DNA of 64,000 bases. Source: Acholoe squamosa. Its lineage: Eukaryota; Annelida; Polychaeta; Phyllodocida; Polynoidae. Positions 43,342-53,758 of this stretch are shown one piece after another. The first letter of the stretch is position 1. Each line of letters begins with the position of its first letter. Where the stretch lies: assembly GCA_949317995.1 (NCBI GenBank), contig OX439039.1, forward strand, positions 75,278,002 through 75,342,001. The letters are read 5' to 3'. The notes beneath the pieces were generated by a model. That model did not search any database, was not told where the DNA came from, and was given only the letters and a program-made list of their open reading frames with translations. A program made the position numbers and the translations under genes.

Positions 43342-46300
43342 CTGTAATATAAATGTAAACCACACTGTAAAAAATAACTGATGAATCAACCAGGGATCCT
43401 CGTAAAACAGTGAACCAGCATAATTGTATTGGACTGAACCAGTGTAGGTTTTACAAGAAGCCCCAGGTAGCGGTACGGTACACAAATGTACAAGGAATCT
43501 GTGAAAATAATGATGGATATTTGGGAACTTTTGGACAAGGAACCCTGCGACAATTTTTTGTTTACAATGCAAAGTGATGTGAAATTCAAAATGAAGTAGA
43601 GAGTGGCCAATGTGCATTTTCTAAGGGGGTTTCTGTGTGGCTGGAAATTATTGAGCTCACTCTCGGTCTATGCCACACTCTCCCCAACTGATTAACAAGT
43701 TACGGGGTAGAAGTGTCTTATTACCCTCCTGCAGATGGGTATCCAATTTTGAATAAAACTATTACACCGGTCCCCTAGGTGTCTCTGTGTTATAACTATT
43801 TACATATGGAAAAAGACATAGCATATACGGTTTATAATAAAGTAGTAACTCTCGTTAACCCCACTCCTTCGAGTGGCTCCAAAAACTATCTAACTTGTAA
43901 CACAACTGCCTATGCAGCATATAACACAATTATCTTAGACCCCCTCTTTGCCACTTTCTTGTCTTGTTCTTCCTGTATTTGTCTTTCCTGTTCTAGCTTT
44001 AGGAGTCGGGCTCTCTCATCCTCCTCCTGTCATTTCTTTCCTCCGCCTGCCTCCGCCGGCGCTCCTCTTCCTCCTTCTTTCTCCGCCCCTTCTTTCTACC
44101 TCCTTATATTCTCCTCCAGTTCCGGGCACCCTTTGATGACTGAGGGTATGTCTATGGGTTCTTCCTCTACCTCCAGTTCAGCGGAGGCACCTTTCTCTGA
44201 CCCCGTCCTCGCTAACACTTCTGTGATGAGAGGGTCCACATCCTTTGGCCCCCGGTCAGCTTCCCTTGTCAGAGAAGTTAGGCTCGTAACCGGCTCTCTG
44301 ATCCTAGGGTTAGGGCTGTTCTCCACCAGTTTATAGGGTGAATTCTTGACGGGGCTGCTATCTAGTCTAGAGGTAATTTGAAATGAGTTACCCTTGGTTG
44401 GGGAGGAGTCCTGCTCATCGTCGGCACTGTTGGCACCGGATCGAGACGTCATCATACTCAGATTTAATGAGTCCCCTGCCAATATATAAGCAAATGTCAA
44501 CGATAAGGCCTCGTTGAATAGGGGCAGAAGCACCTCTGGGAATACGATGCTAAATTATTCACTGTGAGTTGACATTTGCATTTATTATATGGCTCTAAAT
44601 AAGGAATCACAATGATATTTACTGATTTTCAATGCGTCGAGTCATCCCGGTTTGTTTCGATCCGCCATGACACCTTGCTCGAAGAAAGTAGGTCACGTGA
44701 TACAGAGCTAGCCGCTGCTTATAGTTTCGAATTAAATGTTCCTTGCGCAGGGCAATATCTTTTTTAACATGGCGCTAATACATAGGTATACCTTAAACAA
44801 TTAATAAAATATTATTTAACTAGTTCAATCAGTCTTTTTTGCGTAAAACTTCTAATAACCATACCTAAATACAAAACTAATTAGCTCTGTATAAATTTCA
44901 AAATGGCGCCGCTGAATATGCGAGGATCATATTCCACCCCCGCATTGAATAAGGCGTAAGTAGTACTAATCTATAGTGTTGTCGATATTAGCCATATAAT
45001 AATGCGTCATATTCTTTCTCAATGCTAGCAATATCCATGGTATCCACAGGTAAGTCTCTCTGCAATCAGTTTAAGGTTTTAGTAGGTGTTTCTCCCCCCT
45101 CCCTGAACTTCTCCATTATTCGAGCCAACACAAACTTCAGCTTTTTGTCCTCCTCCTCTGGCAACATGTACTTTCCGGTGCTCTCATCTGGTTTCAGGTC
45201 TCCAAGGCTCTGGTCTCTCCTCCGCTCTCGCGTTTTAGGGCCCATCACTATCAGGTCCGGAGTTCTGGAATTCGGGGGTCTGGAATTGACGGTCCCGACC
45301 CCCATCTCTCCTTTATATCCTTCCCCGGACATCACTCACCTCCTGCCTGGCCTCTCCTCCTTCCTCCTTCTGGCCAATCAGTGCTGATCCCCTGTGGGTA
45401 CACATGTGCCCCCATCTTGGTTCCCAGGGAGCTTGACCGTTCCTTTCCCAAGGTCCCTCACCTTCTCCGAGCCCGACCTGTGGGAATTGTGCTCTCTTCT
45501 TCTCCGATTCTCATCCTCTCTCCGCCGCTTGGAGCTCATGCTCTCCGACTTGGAGCGTCTCTGCCCTGACCTTGCCCTCCTCCCTATGGCTGTGGCTGCC
45601 TGACCTGCTAGAAGACGAGTGTGGGGGAGACCGACCTGCTCTTTCCCTCCTTCTTCCCTCACGACTCCTCCCATGCCCCTCCTTAGACTTTGGCGGCTTT
45701 GAAGAAGATGAGGCCCCTTCCATCCCCTCATTGGTGCGTGTTTCCTCCCGTCGGAACTCCATTTTCTCTTCCTTAAAACTCTCTTTAAGTACTACTTGCC
45801 TCTTATCATCTGCCATGGTTGAAAACGTTACCGCCAGATTCAAATTAGTGACGTCACCGCCAGTCAAGTTGCTTGGCAATGGTGAAAAGGGCGGGCTATC
45901 TTTCCTGACAGAGGGCGCCACCACTCCACCAGCGCAGTTTCCCCGGCTCATGTTATCCCTGGCAGGTGGCACCACCGGCCCTCCTGCAGGGTTCTGGCCT
46001 GCCTTCCCACAGGGGTCCTTGGGACCCTGGGGCCTGTTGCTCCTCATAGGTGATTCAGGAAATTGTCCTCCTCAGCCTCCTTCATCATCTCAAAGATGTG
46101 CCACTTTTCCTTGTGCTTCGCAATTATTATGGCTTCCCTCTCCGCCCTGACACAAGTATTGCTAGCTCGACGGGCCTACGACTCCGCCAGTGTTTCATCT
46201 TCTCCAGAGCTTTCCAGCCCAGGCAGCGGCAACTCATCCAAAGGTGGCTCATCATTAGGTGCATATCCCATCCAATGTGACATGGACACCTCCCTCTCCT

Positions 46301-49300
46301 CAACAGGCTGGTGTACCAGCCGTCTTCCATCCTGACAACCTTTTGCGATTTTGGGCTGCTCAACAGACACTTCTCACTCAGACGCCATTTTCCGCCCAGG
46401 AGCACCGTGTGGAGTGCGCTGGTACCCTCGTCCTATGATTCCTCAGACTGGGAGGCCACCTCCTCTGACAAGTAGACTGGCTCCTCCTCTGGTGCTGTGA
46501 CCTCCTCCCTGCCACTCCCCTCCACTGTCTGGGCCACCTTAAGTGAGTCAAAGTGCACCACCTGTGTGGTCCCCCCTTTCTTGATGCGGTAAACCACCTC
46601 CCCTATCCTCTCCATGATCTCCCACAGCCCTGTCCCGTAGCTTTGGAGCTTGGCCGACAGGCCCTTCTTCTTTTGGGGATGGTTATAGAAGATCCTCTTT
46701 CCTGCCTTCATTTCCCCGCTATGCCACTGCCTCTCCACTGACCTTCCCAGGCAACCTGGTAGGCCTTGCCCATAAATTCCTGCACCTCTGCAGAGTACCC
46801 CCAAACCTGTCTGGGCTCAGCCAACTGGTATACCAAGTCCAATGGCACCACCGTCTCCCGAGCCAACATCATAGCATTAGGTGACATCCATGCGCAGGAC
46901 CTCCTCCCATTTCCCGACGGGGACAGCTATATGGAAATGCCTTTGCCCCGCATGCGCCTCCAACCCTAGACTGATGACTTCCTTCTCCTTCACCAACCGT
47001 CCTAACTGTGCAAACCACGCCTTGGTCTCATAATCCCAACCTCTTTTGGTTATCTCATCAGGTAAGTTACAATCTTGCATCCATTCCTCCACCTGAATCA
47101 TCATATTATCTTTCTTTTGCAGGTCTTCCCAGGATTCAGCTGCCGACACCTCCGGGCCCTCTGTCGGATGTTCCCTCCCGCCCTCCAGACTTTGGCTTTA
47201 CGCCCGATTAACTACCTGACAGTGTGACACCACCTCCACCTCCTCTAATCCACACTGAGTGCAAGGGTGTCTAGACAACCCATCAGCATTGCCATGGAGC
47301 TTCCCGGGGCAGTGGTGGATGATGATATTGTGCTAATTATCTGGAGCCATATGGCTAATTGCCCCTCTGGTTCTTTGGAGTCTAGTAGCCACCGAAGGGA
47401 TGCATGGTCAGTTCTCACTACCACCAAGTAATGACGGAATTTCCGGAGGCCGAATACTATTGCTAGTAGCTCCCTCCGAGTTAGGCAGTAGTTCCTCTCC
47501 GGCTGGCTCAGAGTGCGACTCCCATAGGCTAGCACCCTTTCTCCTCCCTCCTGCTCCTGACTTAAGATGACCCCCAGCCCGGTGTCACTGGCGTCGGTGT
47601 CCATCACTAGTTGCCCATTATGTCAGGGAAAAGCAAGAATATGGGCCCGGGTTAAACATTTCTTCAGTCCCAGGAAAGCAGTATCACATTCAGACATCCA
47701 CTTAAAGGTTCTCCCTGTCTCCGCCAGTGCACTGAGAGGTTTAGCCACCGTAGAAAAATTCAGGCACAAAGGTTTTATAGTAGCCGGCCAACCCCAGGAA
47801 GCTGCGCACCTCCCAAATGTTTTTTCGGTGTTGGCCATGACTCCACGTCTTCAATCTTCTCTGGATCTGTTCCCACTCCTGCCTGGCTGACGAGGTGCTC
47901 CAAAAATAGCACCCGCCTCCTTGCCAGCTGGCATTTAGAAGGTTTAATCTTCAGACCCGCTCCCTCCAGTTGTTCCAGCACTTCCCCCAGCCGGCGGAGG
48001 TGTTCCCACAATGTCATCCAGATATACAAGACATGTCCTCCATTGGAGGCCCCTCATGGCCACTTCCATCACTCGCTTGAACGTAACTGGAGCATTACAT
48101 AACCCAAAGGGCATCTGCCAGAACTGGTACAGGCCCCGGTGCGTGGTAAACACCGTCTTTTCCCAATCCCCCTACTCCATGTCTAGCTGCCAGTAGCCAC
48201 TGGCCAGATCCATTGAAGAGAGCCAGGTCACTCTGGTCATCGTATCCAGGCAGTACTCCACTTGGGGAAGGGGGTAGGCATCCTTCAGTGTTGAATTTCC
48301 TATAAGCAACACAGAACCGGGTTGTCCTGTCCTTTTTCTTCACCAGCACCACAGGGGAGGCTTCAATCAACCCCGCCTCTAACATCTTGTCCACCTCCAC
48401 TCCGACCATCTCGCATCTGTGTGGTGCCAAACATGGGGGGGGGGTTGTTTAATCAGTGCATGGGTGCCCGTGTCAATCCGGTGTTTTTCCAGGGTAGAGC
48501 GGCCCTTATCCCCGTTGCGCACTTGGAAAGCCTCCTAAGGAGTTCAGCCAGCTCTCTCTGCCAGTGAGGTTTGGTGCCAGCGACCAGGTCAGCAATCAAT
48601 GCCTTATGCTCCGTCTCCACAGGTCCTTCAACTAGCCTTTCTCTTGCTACATCGATCACAAGCCCATTTTCTCTCAGGAAGGCTGCTCCAAGTATTCCCC
48701 TCAGTGCCCATATCCCCTATTACAAAGACAGTCTCAGCTGATCTATTCCCCAGTAGGAGTTGGGCATTAGCTTCTCCCTTTAGCACCATGGGCCTACCAT
48801 CCACCGCATACACCGTCTCCCTGGTCGCTCTCCGCCGGCTTGGGTCTCCATAACGATTCCACCACCCTTCAGAGATTAAGTTGAGAGATGCCCCTGTATC
48901 CACCAGCAGCTGGACAGCCACCCCGTTCAACTGTCCTCCCACTATTAATCCTCCTCCCCCTCGCTATCATAGTCCGGGCATCGGCTTCAGGGTAGGCTAG
49001 CCGAGTATATTTCATTAAATCTTCCTGTAACTCTGCAGCCCTTCCCCTGGCTTGTGGGTTCTTGTTCGGAGGACGGCCTTGTGCTTGTCCTTCTGGTTGG
49101 TCGGTTCAAGCCTCTCTACCAGGGCCTTATGGAGTTCGGCATAACCCTCTTCCATTGCGGGCTTCCTCCCCATCAGCAGTTTCCGGGCTGCACCAGTCAA
49201 GCTCAATCCCAGGAACATGCCAGCCTCTGATGGCCCCCAGCCATTTACCATAACACACAAATCAAAGTGGTTCAGGTAGTCAGCCAAATCTGTAGTACCA

Positions 49301-51760
49301 TCATATTTGGTAGGCTTCACTACAGGTTTGCCCTTAGAGCCTCCCTCCCCGTCGGCTCCACCTCTTCCTTCCACCTTCGCCAGAGTTCGGAGCTTTTGAT
49401 CTTCACCGAGTCCCTCCACCGGTGATGAACCATCCCCCGACCTCTCCGGCCTGTCAGTCTTCACCGCATTGCCCTTGTTCTCGCCCGGCCGCCACTCGGT
49501 TGCTCTCCTCTCCTCCGGCCGTTTCGCCATCCTCATGCCGTCTGCCCGACAACTTTCTGTGTGAAGGGGTGCCTCTTTCTCCAGCTTGGGCCTCGCTCCC
49601 ACTGGCCATCTCCCGTGAGCGTCTTCAGCCCCCTTCTTCTCCCATGGTCATTTATATTGTTTGTCCTCTTCCCCTTCTGTGTTTATTTCGGCCTCCTCCT
49701 CCTCCTCTGGCCCCAAGAGATCCTCCCTGTCCCGAGGCTCCTCCTGGCGCACAGGGTGGTCCTCCCCCGTCCTCTCTACTCCAGGCCGCCTAATCATGAT
49801 GTCTTCATCCACCAACTGTAACAGAGTACCCTTGTCCCCTGGTAATCCTGCCCCCTCTAAGTCCCCAAAGTCTTGTTCCTCCTTCAAACTATCGATTTCT
49901 CCCACATGAGTTCAAAAACACTGCTGTCACCAATGTAATGCTCCGAATACTATATTGCCGCCGGTAGAAAGGATTACGAGAACTCCGTCAACTTGGATAT
50001 CAACACTGTTTATTACCTGGCTTTTTCTGCCACACCAGCTAATCCATCGGAGAATGTCACATATCTATATCCACTGGGGGGGCAAGTTGTACTATGAGTC
50101 TCGACCAGCACGTAACCCGGACTGACTGTCAGAGAAACAGCTCAACTATATATACGCTTGCCATTCCCCTAACGCTGGCACAGTTGGCATGGTGCCAGCA
50201 TCGCTGAACCAACTCCCCCGAACACCGATGGGCGATGTTCGCTCCTAAAGCGACTCTGGGATCGGTGGCTTCCACGCCCCCATGGCAGGATGGTTTCGCT
50301 TCCACCGCCTCACCCTCGGTCTATGCAACAATATATACAAATTACCTTTGATATATCTGTAGATGTGGTCCTGATTTCGACCTCCTGGATTTCCACAATT
50401 GGAACTTTTTGTCCAACAGCTACTGTCTAAATGCGCGTAGGTGAATGTAACACAGCTGTCGTCAGCTAGACAGTTGTTGGAACATTCTGCTTCAGTTATG
50501 TTAAACAGCGCGTTTATATCATTAGAGCTACAATCTCCAAGCTGCCGAACGAAGCCTTGCACTGAAAAGAAGAAGGTAAAAAAAACCCAGTAATTCCTAG
50601 CTCAGTCCAGGCAGAACAGAAGCTACACTGTAAAAAATAAATGCAGAATCTACCAGGGATCCTCGTAAAACTGAACTGTGAACCACCATAATTGTATTGC
50701 AGTGAACCAGTGTGTTTTTTACAAGGAGCCCCAGGTGGCAGTATGATGAAACAAGGATTCTCTGTGAAAATAATGATGGATCTCTAGCAACTTTGGGACA
50801 AGGATTCCATTGTTGTTTTCGCTGGCATTCTTTTCACAGTGCAAGGTATACAAATGTTGATTATGAGTAAAAAACTTTATCAGAAATATAACTTACATTT
50901 ACTTTAGTCCAAGTCAACTTTGTAAGGGAGTTCGCAATCAGTTCACATTAAACCATTCTATCATAGGTATATGCACTGTTAGATCATAGCTGTTTATAAC
51001 TCGCACTTTACTCACCCAAATACTAGAAAGATGCAAAATGACACAAATCGTCTGCGAGAAGATGAATATATTTAGGATGCTAAAAGCAATGCCCACTTAG
51101 AAAAAGACACATGTATAAGGATTTAGATGTCGACAAACCTTCTTTTGAACTGAAGTAGCAAACGTTAGCAGCTAGATCATAGCAGCATCCATAGTTGAGA
51201 CATTCCTGTTGTGAGAGGACATTAATCGCACACACAACTCTATCATCAACCAACACATCACATCCATATCGAGTCACTGAAATTGGGAGAAATTACAAGT
51301 GTTTTATTTCAAAACATAAGTACTGATATAAGTGAACTGACACGGTCTAGTGAGTTCTATTGTCACTTTTGGCTCTTTAGCTGAGCACTGAGCGAAGATG
51401 AAAAGTATTAATATATTTGAAAATCCCGTATCTAATCCATTTTTTTGTTGCAAACCTTTGGTTCCTATCAATATAATATATATGCATCCTGCCTATTACT
51501 TATAATTATTCAATGAACTTAAGATTCTTGTATCTATATGTTTCAACAGAAGATCTTTAGACAAGTCTTAATAAAATCCCTTTACAAAACTTCATATCTA
51601 ACCCCTTCCACTTACAAATGCCTCAAAAATTAGGCTATATCATCATGGAAAGGGTTCAGCTCTAGTAATTTGAAATGTTTCAAGGAGGCTTACCTTGGGA
51701 TTTGACTGTGGATACTAGGATTAAAGCAATTGGTACCAAGTGTATGGATAAGGGGACCAT
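43105..51760 (-). CDS. Secreted trefoil/PAN-domain protein (partial; exons 1-4 seen)
   Basis: Four minus-strand exons with consistent phase-1 junctions define a secreted protein: signal peptide (51694-51760), trefoil (51139-51276), PAN/apple (50346-50561) and a PAN-like Cys-rich module (43105-43341). The first exon ends in phase 1, and each later exon starts and ends in phase 1, the usual arrangement of shuffled extracellular modules. Trefoil and PAN domains are small disulfide-rich folds that bind carbohydrate or protein, so a mucosal, mucus or defence role is plausible. The exact role is unknown. No stop was found, so the gene continues below 43.1 kb. A gypsy-type element fills the intron between the two PAN exons. 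Confidence 0.7.
43363..43575. mobile_element. CACTGTA-family small transposon, copy 2
   Basis: Starts CACTGTAAAAAATAACTG and shares CAGGGATCCTCGTAAAAC and TGAAAATAATGATGGAT with the 50.63-kb copy. It sits 22 bp upstream (in gene sense) of the PAN-like exon. Confidence 0.8.
43655..43677 (-). repeat. 3' LTR stub (22-23 bp)
   Basis: TGTGGCATAGACCGAGAGTG differs from the start of the 5' LTR at only two positions and lies directly after the purine-rich GGGGAGAG. Similarity ends abruptly, indicating a deletion of the remainder. Confidence 0.65.
43940..44490 (-). pseudogene. Charged 3' open frame of the gypsy element, frameshifted
   Basis: The best frame (44096-44490) is Ser/Glu/Pro-rich (SPTKGNSFQITSRLDSSPVK, ELEVEEEPIDIPSV). 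It shifts into a KKGRRKKEEERRRRQAEER-type segment and then LLKLEQERQIQEEQDKK, suggesting a frameshifted coiled-coil end. I recognise no domain. It could be an extra retroelement protein or captured host sequence. Confidence 0.4.
44480..45030 (-). pseudogene. Decayed copy of a promoter/first-exon unit
   Basis: This segment aligns through most of its length with 63.02-63.54 kb on the same strand (shared TATGCGAGGAT-ATATTCCA, GAGCTAGCCGCTGCTT, AATCACAATGATATTTAC). The ATG exon at 44668 keeps MAD-NK but has TGA at codon 9, and the splice donor has lost a base (ATCAGTAAAT instead of ACAGGTAAAT). It lies within the 3' part of the gypsy element, so it was either inserted there or captured. Confidence 0.6.
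45066..45335 (-). pseudogene. Charged open frame, gypsy 3' region (89 codons)
   Basis: The frame contains TPDLIVMGPKTRERRRDQS and EEEDKKLKFVLARIMEKFRE, a probable amphipathic helix. It ends just before the decayed first-exon unit, which interrupts the region. No family recognised. Confidence 0.35.
45378..46047 (-). pseudogene. Arg/Ser/Glu-rich open frame after pol
   Basis: The frame starts at ATG 46047, overlapping the TGA of the preceding frame as ATGA. It runs 178 codons to 45511 and continues in another frame to 45378. Composition is low-complexity and charged (EEKMEFRREETRTNEGMEG, SKSESMSSKRRREDENRRRR). No transmembrane segment or Env feature is visible. Confidence 0.4.
46044..46880 (-). 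pseudogene. Integrase C-terminal remnant and post-integrase tail
   Basis: The segment begins with PNAMMLARE and PLDLVYQLA, which normally follow an integrase core. It continues to KKKGLSAKLQSYGTGLWEIM and RIGEVVYRIKKGG, the GPY/F-type C-terminal module. A further frame with DEPPLDELPLPG and AKHKEKWHIFEMMKEAEEDN ends at 46044. Frameshifts separate the pieces. Confidence 0.7.
46880..47149 (-). pseudogene. Integrase N-terminal linker; core deleted
   Basis: The frame LVKEKEVISLGLEAHAGQRH and FHIAVPVGKWEEVLRM corresponds to the region just before the integrase HHCC finger. It is joined directly to the post-core PNAMMLARE segment. The finger and the whole DDE catalytic core are therefore missing. 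Confidence 0.65.
47245..47838 (-). pseudogene. RNase H domain of the gypsy element
   Basis: DTDASDTGLGVILSQEQ, VLAYGSRTLSQPERNYC, TRRELLAIVFGLRKFRHYL and VVRTDHASLRWLL are the standard Ty3/gypsy RNase H blocks, with the first Asp, the Glu in ELLA and the Asp in TDH present. A frame break separates it from upstream reverse transcriptase sequence. Confidence 0.9.
47775..48430 (-). pseudogene. Reverse transcriptase, frameshifted
   Basis: Blocks in order: EAGLIEASPVVLVKKKDRTT, FCVAYRKFN, SSMDLASGYWQLDM (catalytic Asp of motif A), QFWQMPFGLCNAPVTFKRVM, YLDD (motif C) and LKIKPSKCQLARRRVLFLEH. They lie in three frames, so the gene is broken. Confidence 0.9.
48628..48942 (-). pseudogene. Retroviral-type aspartic protease
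   Basis: GGQLNGVAVQLLVDTGASLN carries the DTGA active-site loop, followed by a flap-like VYAVDGRPMVLKGEA region. Intact over 105 codons, but it lies in a defective element. Confidence 0.85.
49015..49905 (-). pseudogene. Gag remnant
   Basis: The frame opens at ATG 49905, 28 nt after the primer site, with an acidic segment. After a frame break, 49602-49015 contains KPTKYDGTTDLADYLNHFDL and GLSLTGAARKLLMG, the usual gypsy gag capsid signature. No CCHC zinc knuckle is visible before the protease, so that part is probably deleted. Confidence 0.8.
49934..50330 (-). repeat. 5' LTR (397 bp)
   Basis: On the minus strand it begins TGTTGCATAGACCGAGGG and ends GGAGCATTACA. It contains a TATA box (CGTATATATAGTTG) and a polyadenylation signal (GGTAATAAACAG), then a TTGGTGACAGCAG primer-binding region. 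Only 15 nt separate it from the splice donor of the PAN exon. Confidence 0.75.
50346..50561 (-). CDS. PAN/apple-domain exon (72 codons)
   Basis: Acceptor TTCTTTTCAG, donor AAAG/GTAATT; phase 1 to phase 1. The module reads QLGDCSSNDINALFNITEAE, then CSNNCLADDSCVTFTYAHLD with SSCW and SSNC, matching the PAN Cys pattern (C-x3-C-x5-C-x-F-x-Y and later Cys pair). The donor is 15 nt from the LTR. Confidence 0.85.
50626..50841. mobile_element. CACTGTA-family small transposon, copy 3
   Basis: Starts CACTGTAAAAAATAAATGC and ends TTTTCACAGTG. It is closely related to the copy at 43.36 kb and sits 64 bp upstream (in gene sense) of the PAN exon, mirroring the arrangement at the PAN-like exon. Confidence 0.85.
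51139..51276 (-). CDS. Trefoil (P-type) domain exon (46 codons)
   Basis: Acceptor CCCAATTTCAG, donor AGAAG/GTTTGT; phase 1 to phase 1. Six Cys in trefoil order, with VVCAINVLSQQECLNYGCCY followed by DLAANVCYF. The GCCYD core is diagnostic. Confidence 0.88.
51694..51760 (-). CDS. Signal-peptide exon
   Basis: ATG at 51760 opens MVPLSIHLVPIALILVSTVK-SQ, a typical hydrophobic signal sequence, before CCCAAG/GTAAGC (phase 1). The next exon supplies the rest of the split codon and begins at the trefoil domain. Confidence 0.75.
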
Positions 51761-53280
51761 GTTGAGTCTAGAGGTCCTGGTACACAATAAGGCGAACACT
51801 GAGTTCTGTCCTGCTGCATGGATGCTATATATCCATCTTTTTCTGTTTACATTCATATCAAGCCGCACATATAGATGCATTGACCTGGAAGGCATTTCTC
51901 AAGATGGTACGACTGAACACAGCCACTATGATTTGAAACCCTCGAAATTAGAGTGGGTGATCATAGGTAATGCGCTACAACTGCTGTGTATGATCAGCAC
52001 TTGATTTAGTAATTACTAATGCCCAAGCTCCACTAGGCGGCATGGGGCGGCGGCACAGCTTTGGGGTACCCTTTCTGCTGGCCTGGAAACCTACCCCTGA
52101 ATTCCGCTCCCGCTTCTCTCCCACTACATATGGGACAGGTGGAAGCGTTGGGTGTGGAAGGGCAGTCTTACCAGTGCAATCATTAGTAACGACTAGATGC
52201 AGGACTGTAATGCTATGAGCGTGAGGAATCCCACTGCAATTTGAAGGGGTCTGTTTGTACCATCTTGGGAAATGCCTTCCAGTTCAGATATATTGATCTG
52301 TTTATCCACACATCGCATCCTATACAGCAAAGACATTAAAGTCCAATTAGCAGACCAAGAAGGGAGAGAATGGACAGGAAGTTCTTTATTTTATGAAGTT
52401 CTTTATCATGGTTCATTGAATATCGATGTTCTTTTATTGATTCTCATTCAGTCATTAGTACCTATGATGGACATGTTGGAAGTTCTTTATATTGACTATA
52501 TTATGTTTCATGGTTCATTGAATATTGATTACCTTTTATTGATTCTCATTCAGTCATTAGTACCTATTATGGACGGGTTGGCAGGGTCAAAAACCTGAAC
52601 GACATTGATGATTGAGGTATCTTTATCATTTATTACTCTGCATTGCCAAGAACTTAGGAGTTAGGAGAACGTATTACTCTATCTGATTTTCGGTAATGTA
52701 TCATATTAATAAATCAGATGAGGATCCGAGAATGTATAACCAATGGGAAGATCTATGATCTCTTACATAAAATGCTCATCAGGAATTGTCCGAATTTTCA
52801 CAAGATTAGTATATGGCTATGACTCCAAAGTCAGTCCTCTTTGAATTATGCCAGGATTTTATGTAGAATAAACTTCCATTGTTATGCACTTTAATCACTG
52901 ATATTGCCTCCACTTTTCATATGTGGAAAATATTAATACTAGATTTAACCCAAAGGTGCAATTTTTTGTGGGCAAACATCACGCTGCACCTGTTAGTAAT
53001 ACACCGAAACATGCCTTTTGCTGGATGCAACAGTGCCCATGATCTGAGCCATTAGTGTCCAAAAATTTGATTCTCAATGAACTTTGCGATATTGGTTTCC
53101 CACACTATGTGCAACAAATTTATGTGCGATATAATAAATCATATTTCAGATGTACTGTAACTTTTAAAGCATTAAAATGACGTGTCTCTCCAACTATAAA
53201 AGAGATAAAAATCAAGGTGATTATCAAGTTAGCCACTGGAGTAAGTAAGTCATGCTTCAAGAAAAAACCTACTCTATTTT
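51761..53280. other. Upstream region of the secreted-protein gene, with a small duplication
   Basis: It should hold the minus-strand promoter. At about 52395-52585 a ~100-bp segment is duplicated (CATGGTTCATTGAATATCGA / CATGGTTCATTGAATATTGA and TTATTGATTCTCATTCAGTC in both). No other feature was supported. Confidence 0.5.
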
Positions 53281-53758
53281 CATGATAGCATATTTTGTTG
53301 GCCTTTAGGTCAAATAACAAGATTATGGTATGGTTATTGAAATATGTGTCTCTATAGAAGAGAGCTGCAGGTTTATCTGATGCATCTGGTGACGTCATGA
53401 TTGACAAAATGGATCCAATTTGTGCTTACACAGCTCTGAAAGGGTGCAAGCAGATGCTGTGTGTAGCTTTTTCTTTAACATGATTTACTATATCACTCAA
53501 GGAATAGAAATAAATAACCCACCTAAAGGTGCCTGAGCAGTCTCATAACCCTGTGCCACTCACTATTCTAAATACAACATGTTTTGCAATACCTTTCATA
53601 TATATAACCACTGCATTACCTGATGCATTTTGTCAATCGTGACATCATCAGATGCATCAGATAAACCTGCAGCTCTCCTCTATAGGGGTATAATATTTCA
53701 ATAGACATGTCAGTTTATCTTTATTTGACCTAAAGACCATCAAAATATGCTATCATGA
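53281..53758. mobile_element. Fold-back element with ~135-bp inverted arms
   Basis: The left arm (53281-53412) and right arm (about 53624-53758) are inverted copies. CATGATAGCATATTTTG pairs with CAAAATATGCTATCATG, and GAGCTGCAGGTTTATCTGAT with ATCAGATAAACCTGCAGCTC. The ~210-bp spacer has no coding capacity. Confidence 0.85.

Larger units (their letters stand above)
43655..50330 (-). mobile_element. Degenerate Ty3/gypsy LTR retrotransposon
   Basis: Minus-strand element: 5' LTR at 49934-50330, primer-site region TTGGTGACAGCAG, gag remnant, protease, reverse transcriptase and RNase H, a truncated integrase, then ~2.4 kb of charged open frames. A purine tract GTTGGGGAGAG is followed by TGTGGCATAGACCGAG, matching the first ~22 bp of the 5' LTR, and the rest of the 3' LTR is missing. 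Frames are broken many times, and the integrase zinc-binding and DDE core are deleted, so the copy is dead. It sits in an intron of the secreted-protein gene, in the same orientation. Confidence 0.85.

Noticed and set aside
43779-46335. Long plus-strand open frames (for example 43779-44336 and 45572-46150)
   Set aside because: They are antisense shadows of the charged minus-strand frames of the gypsy element.
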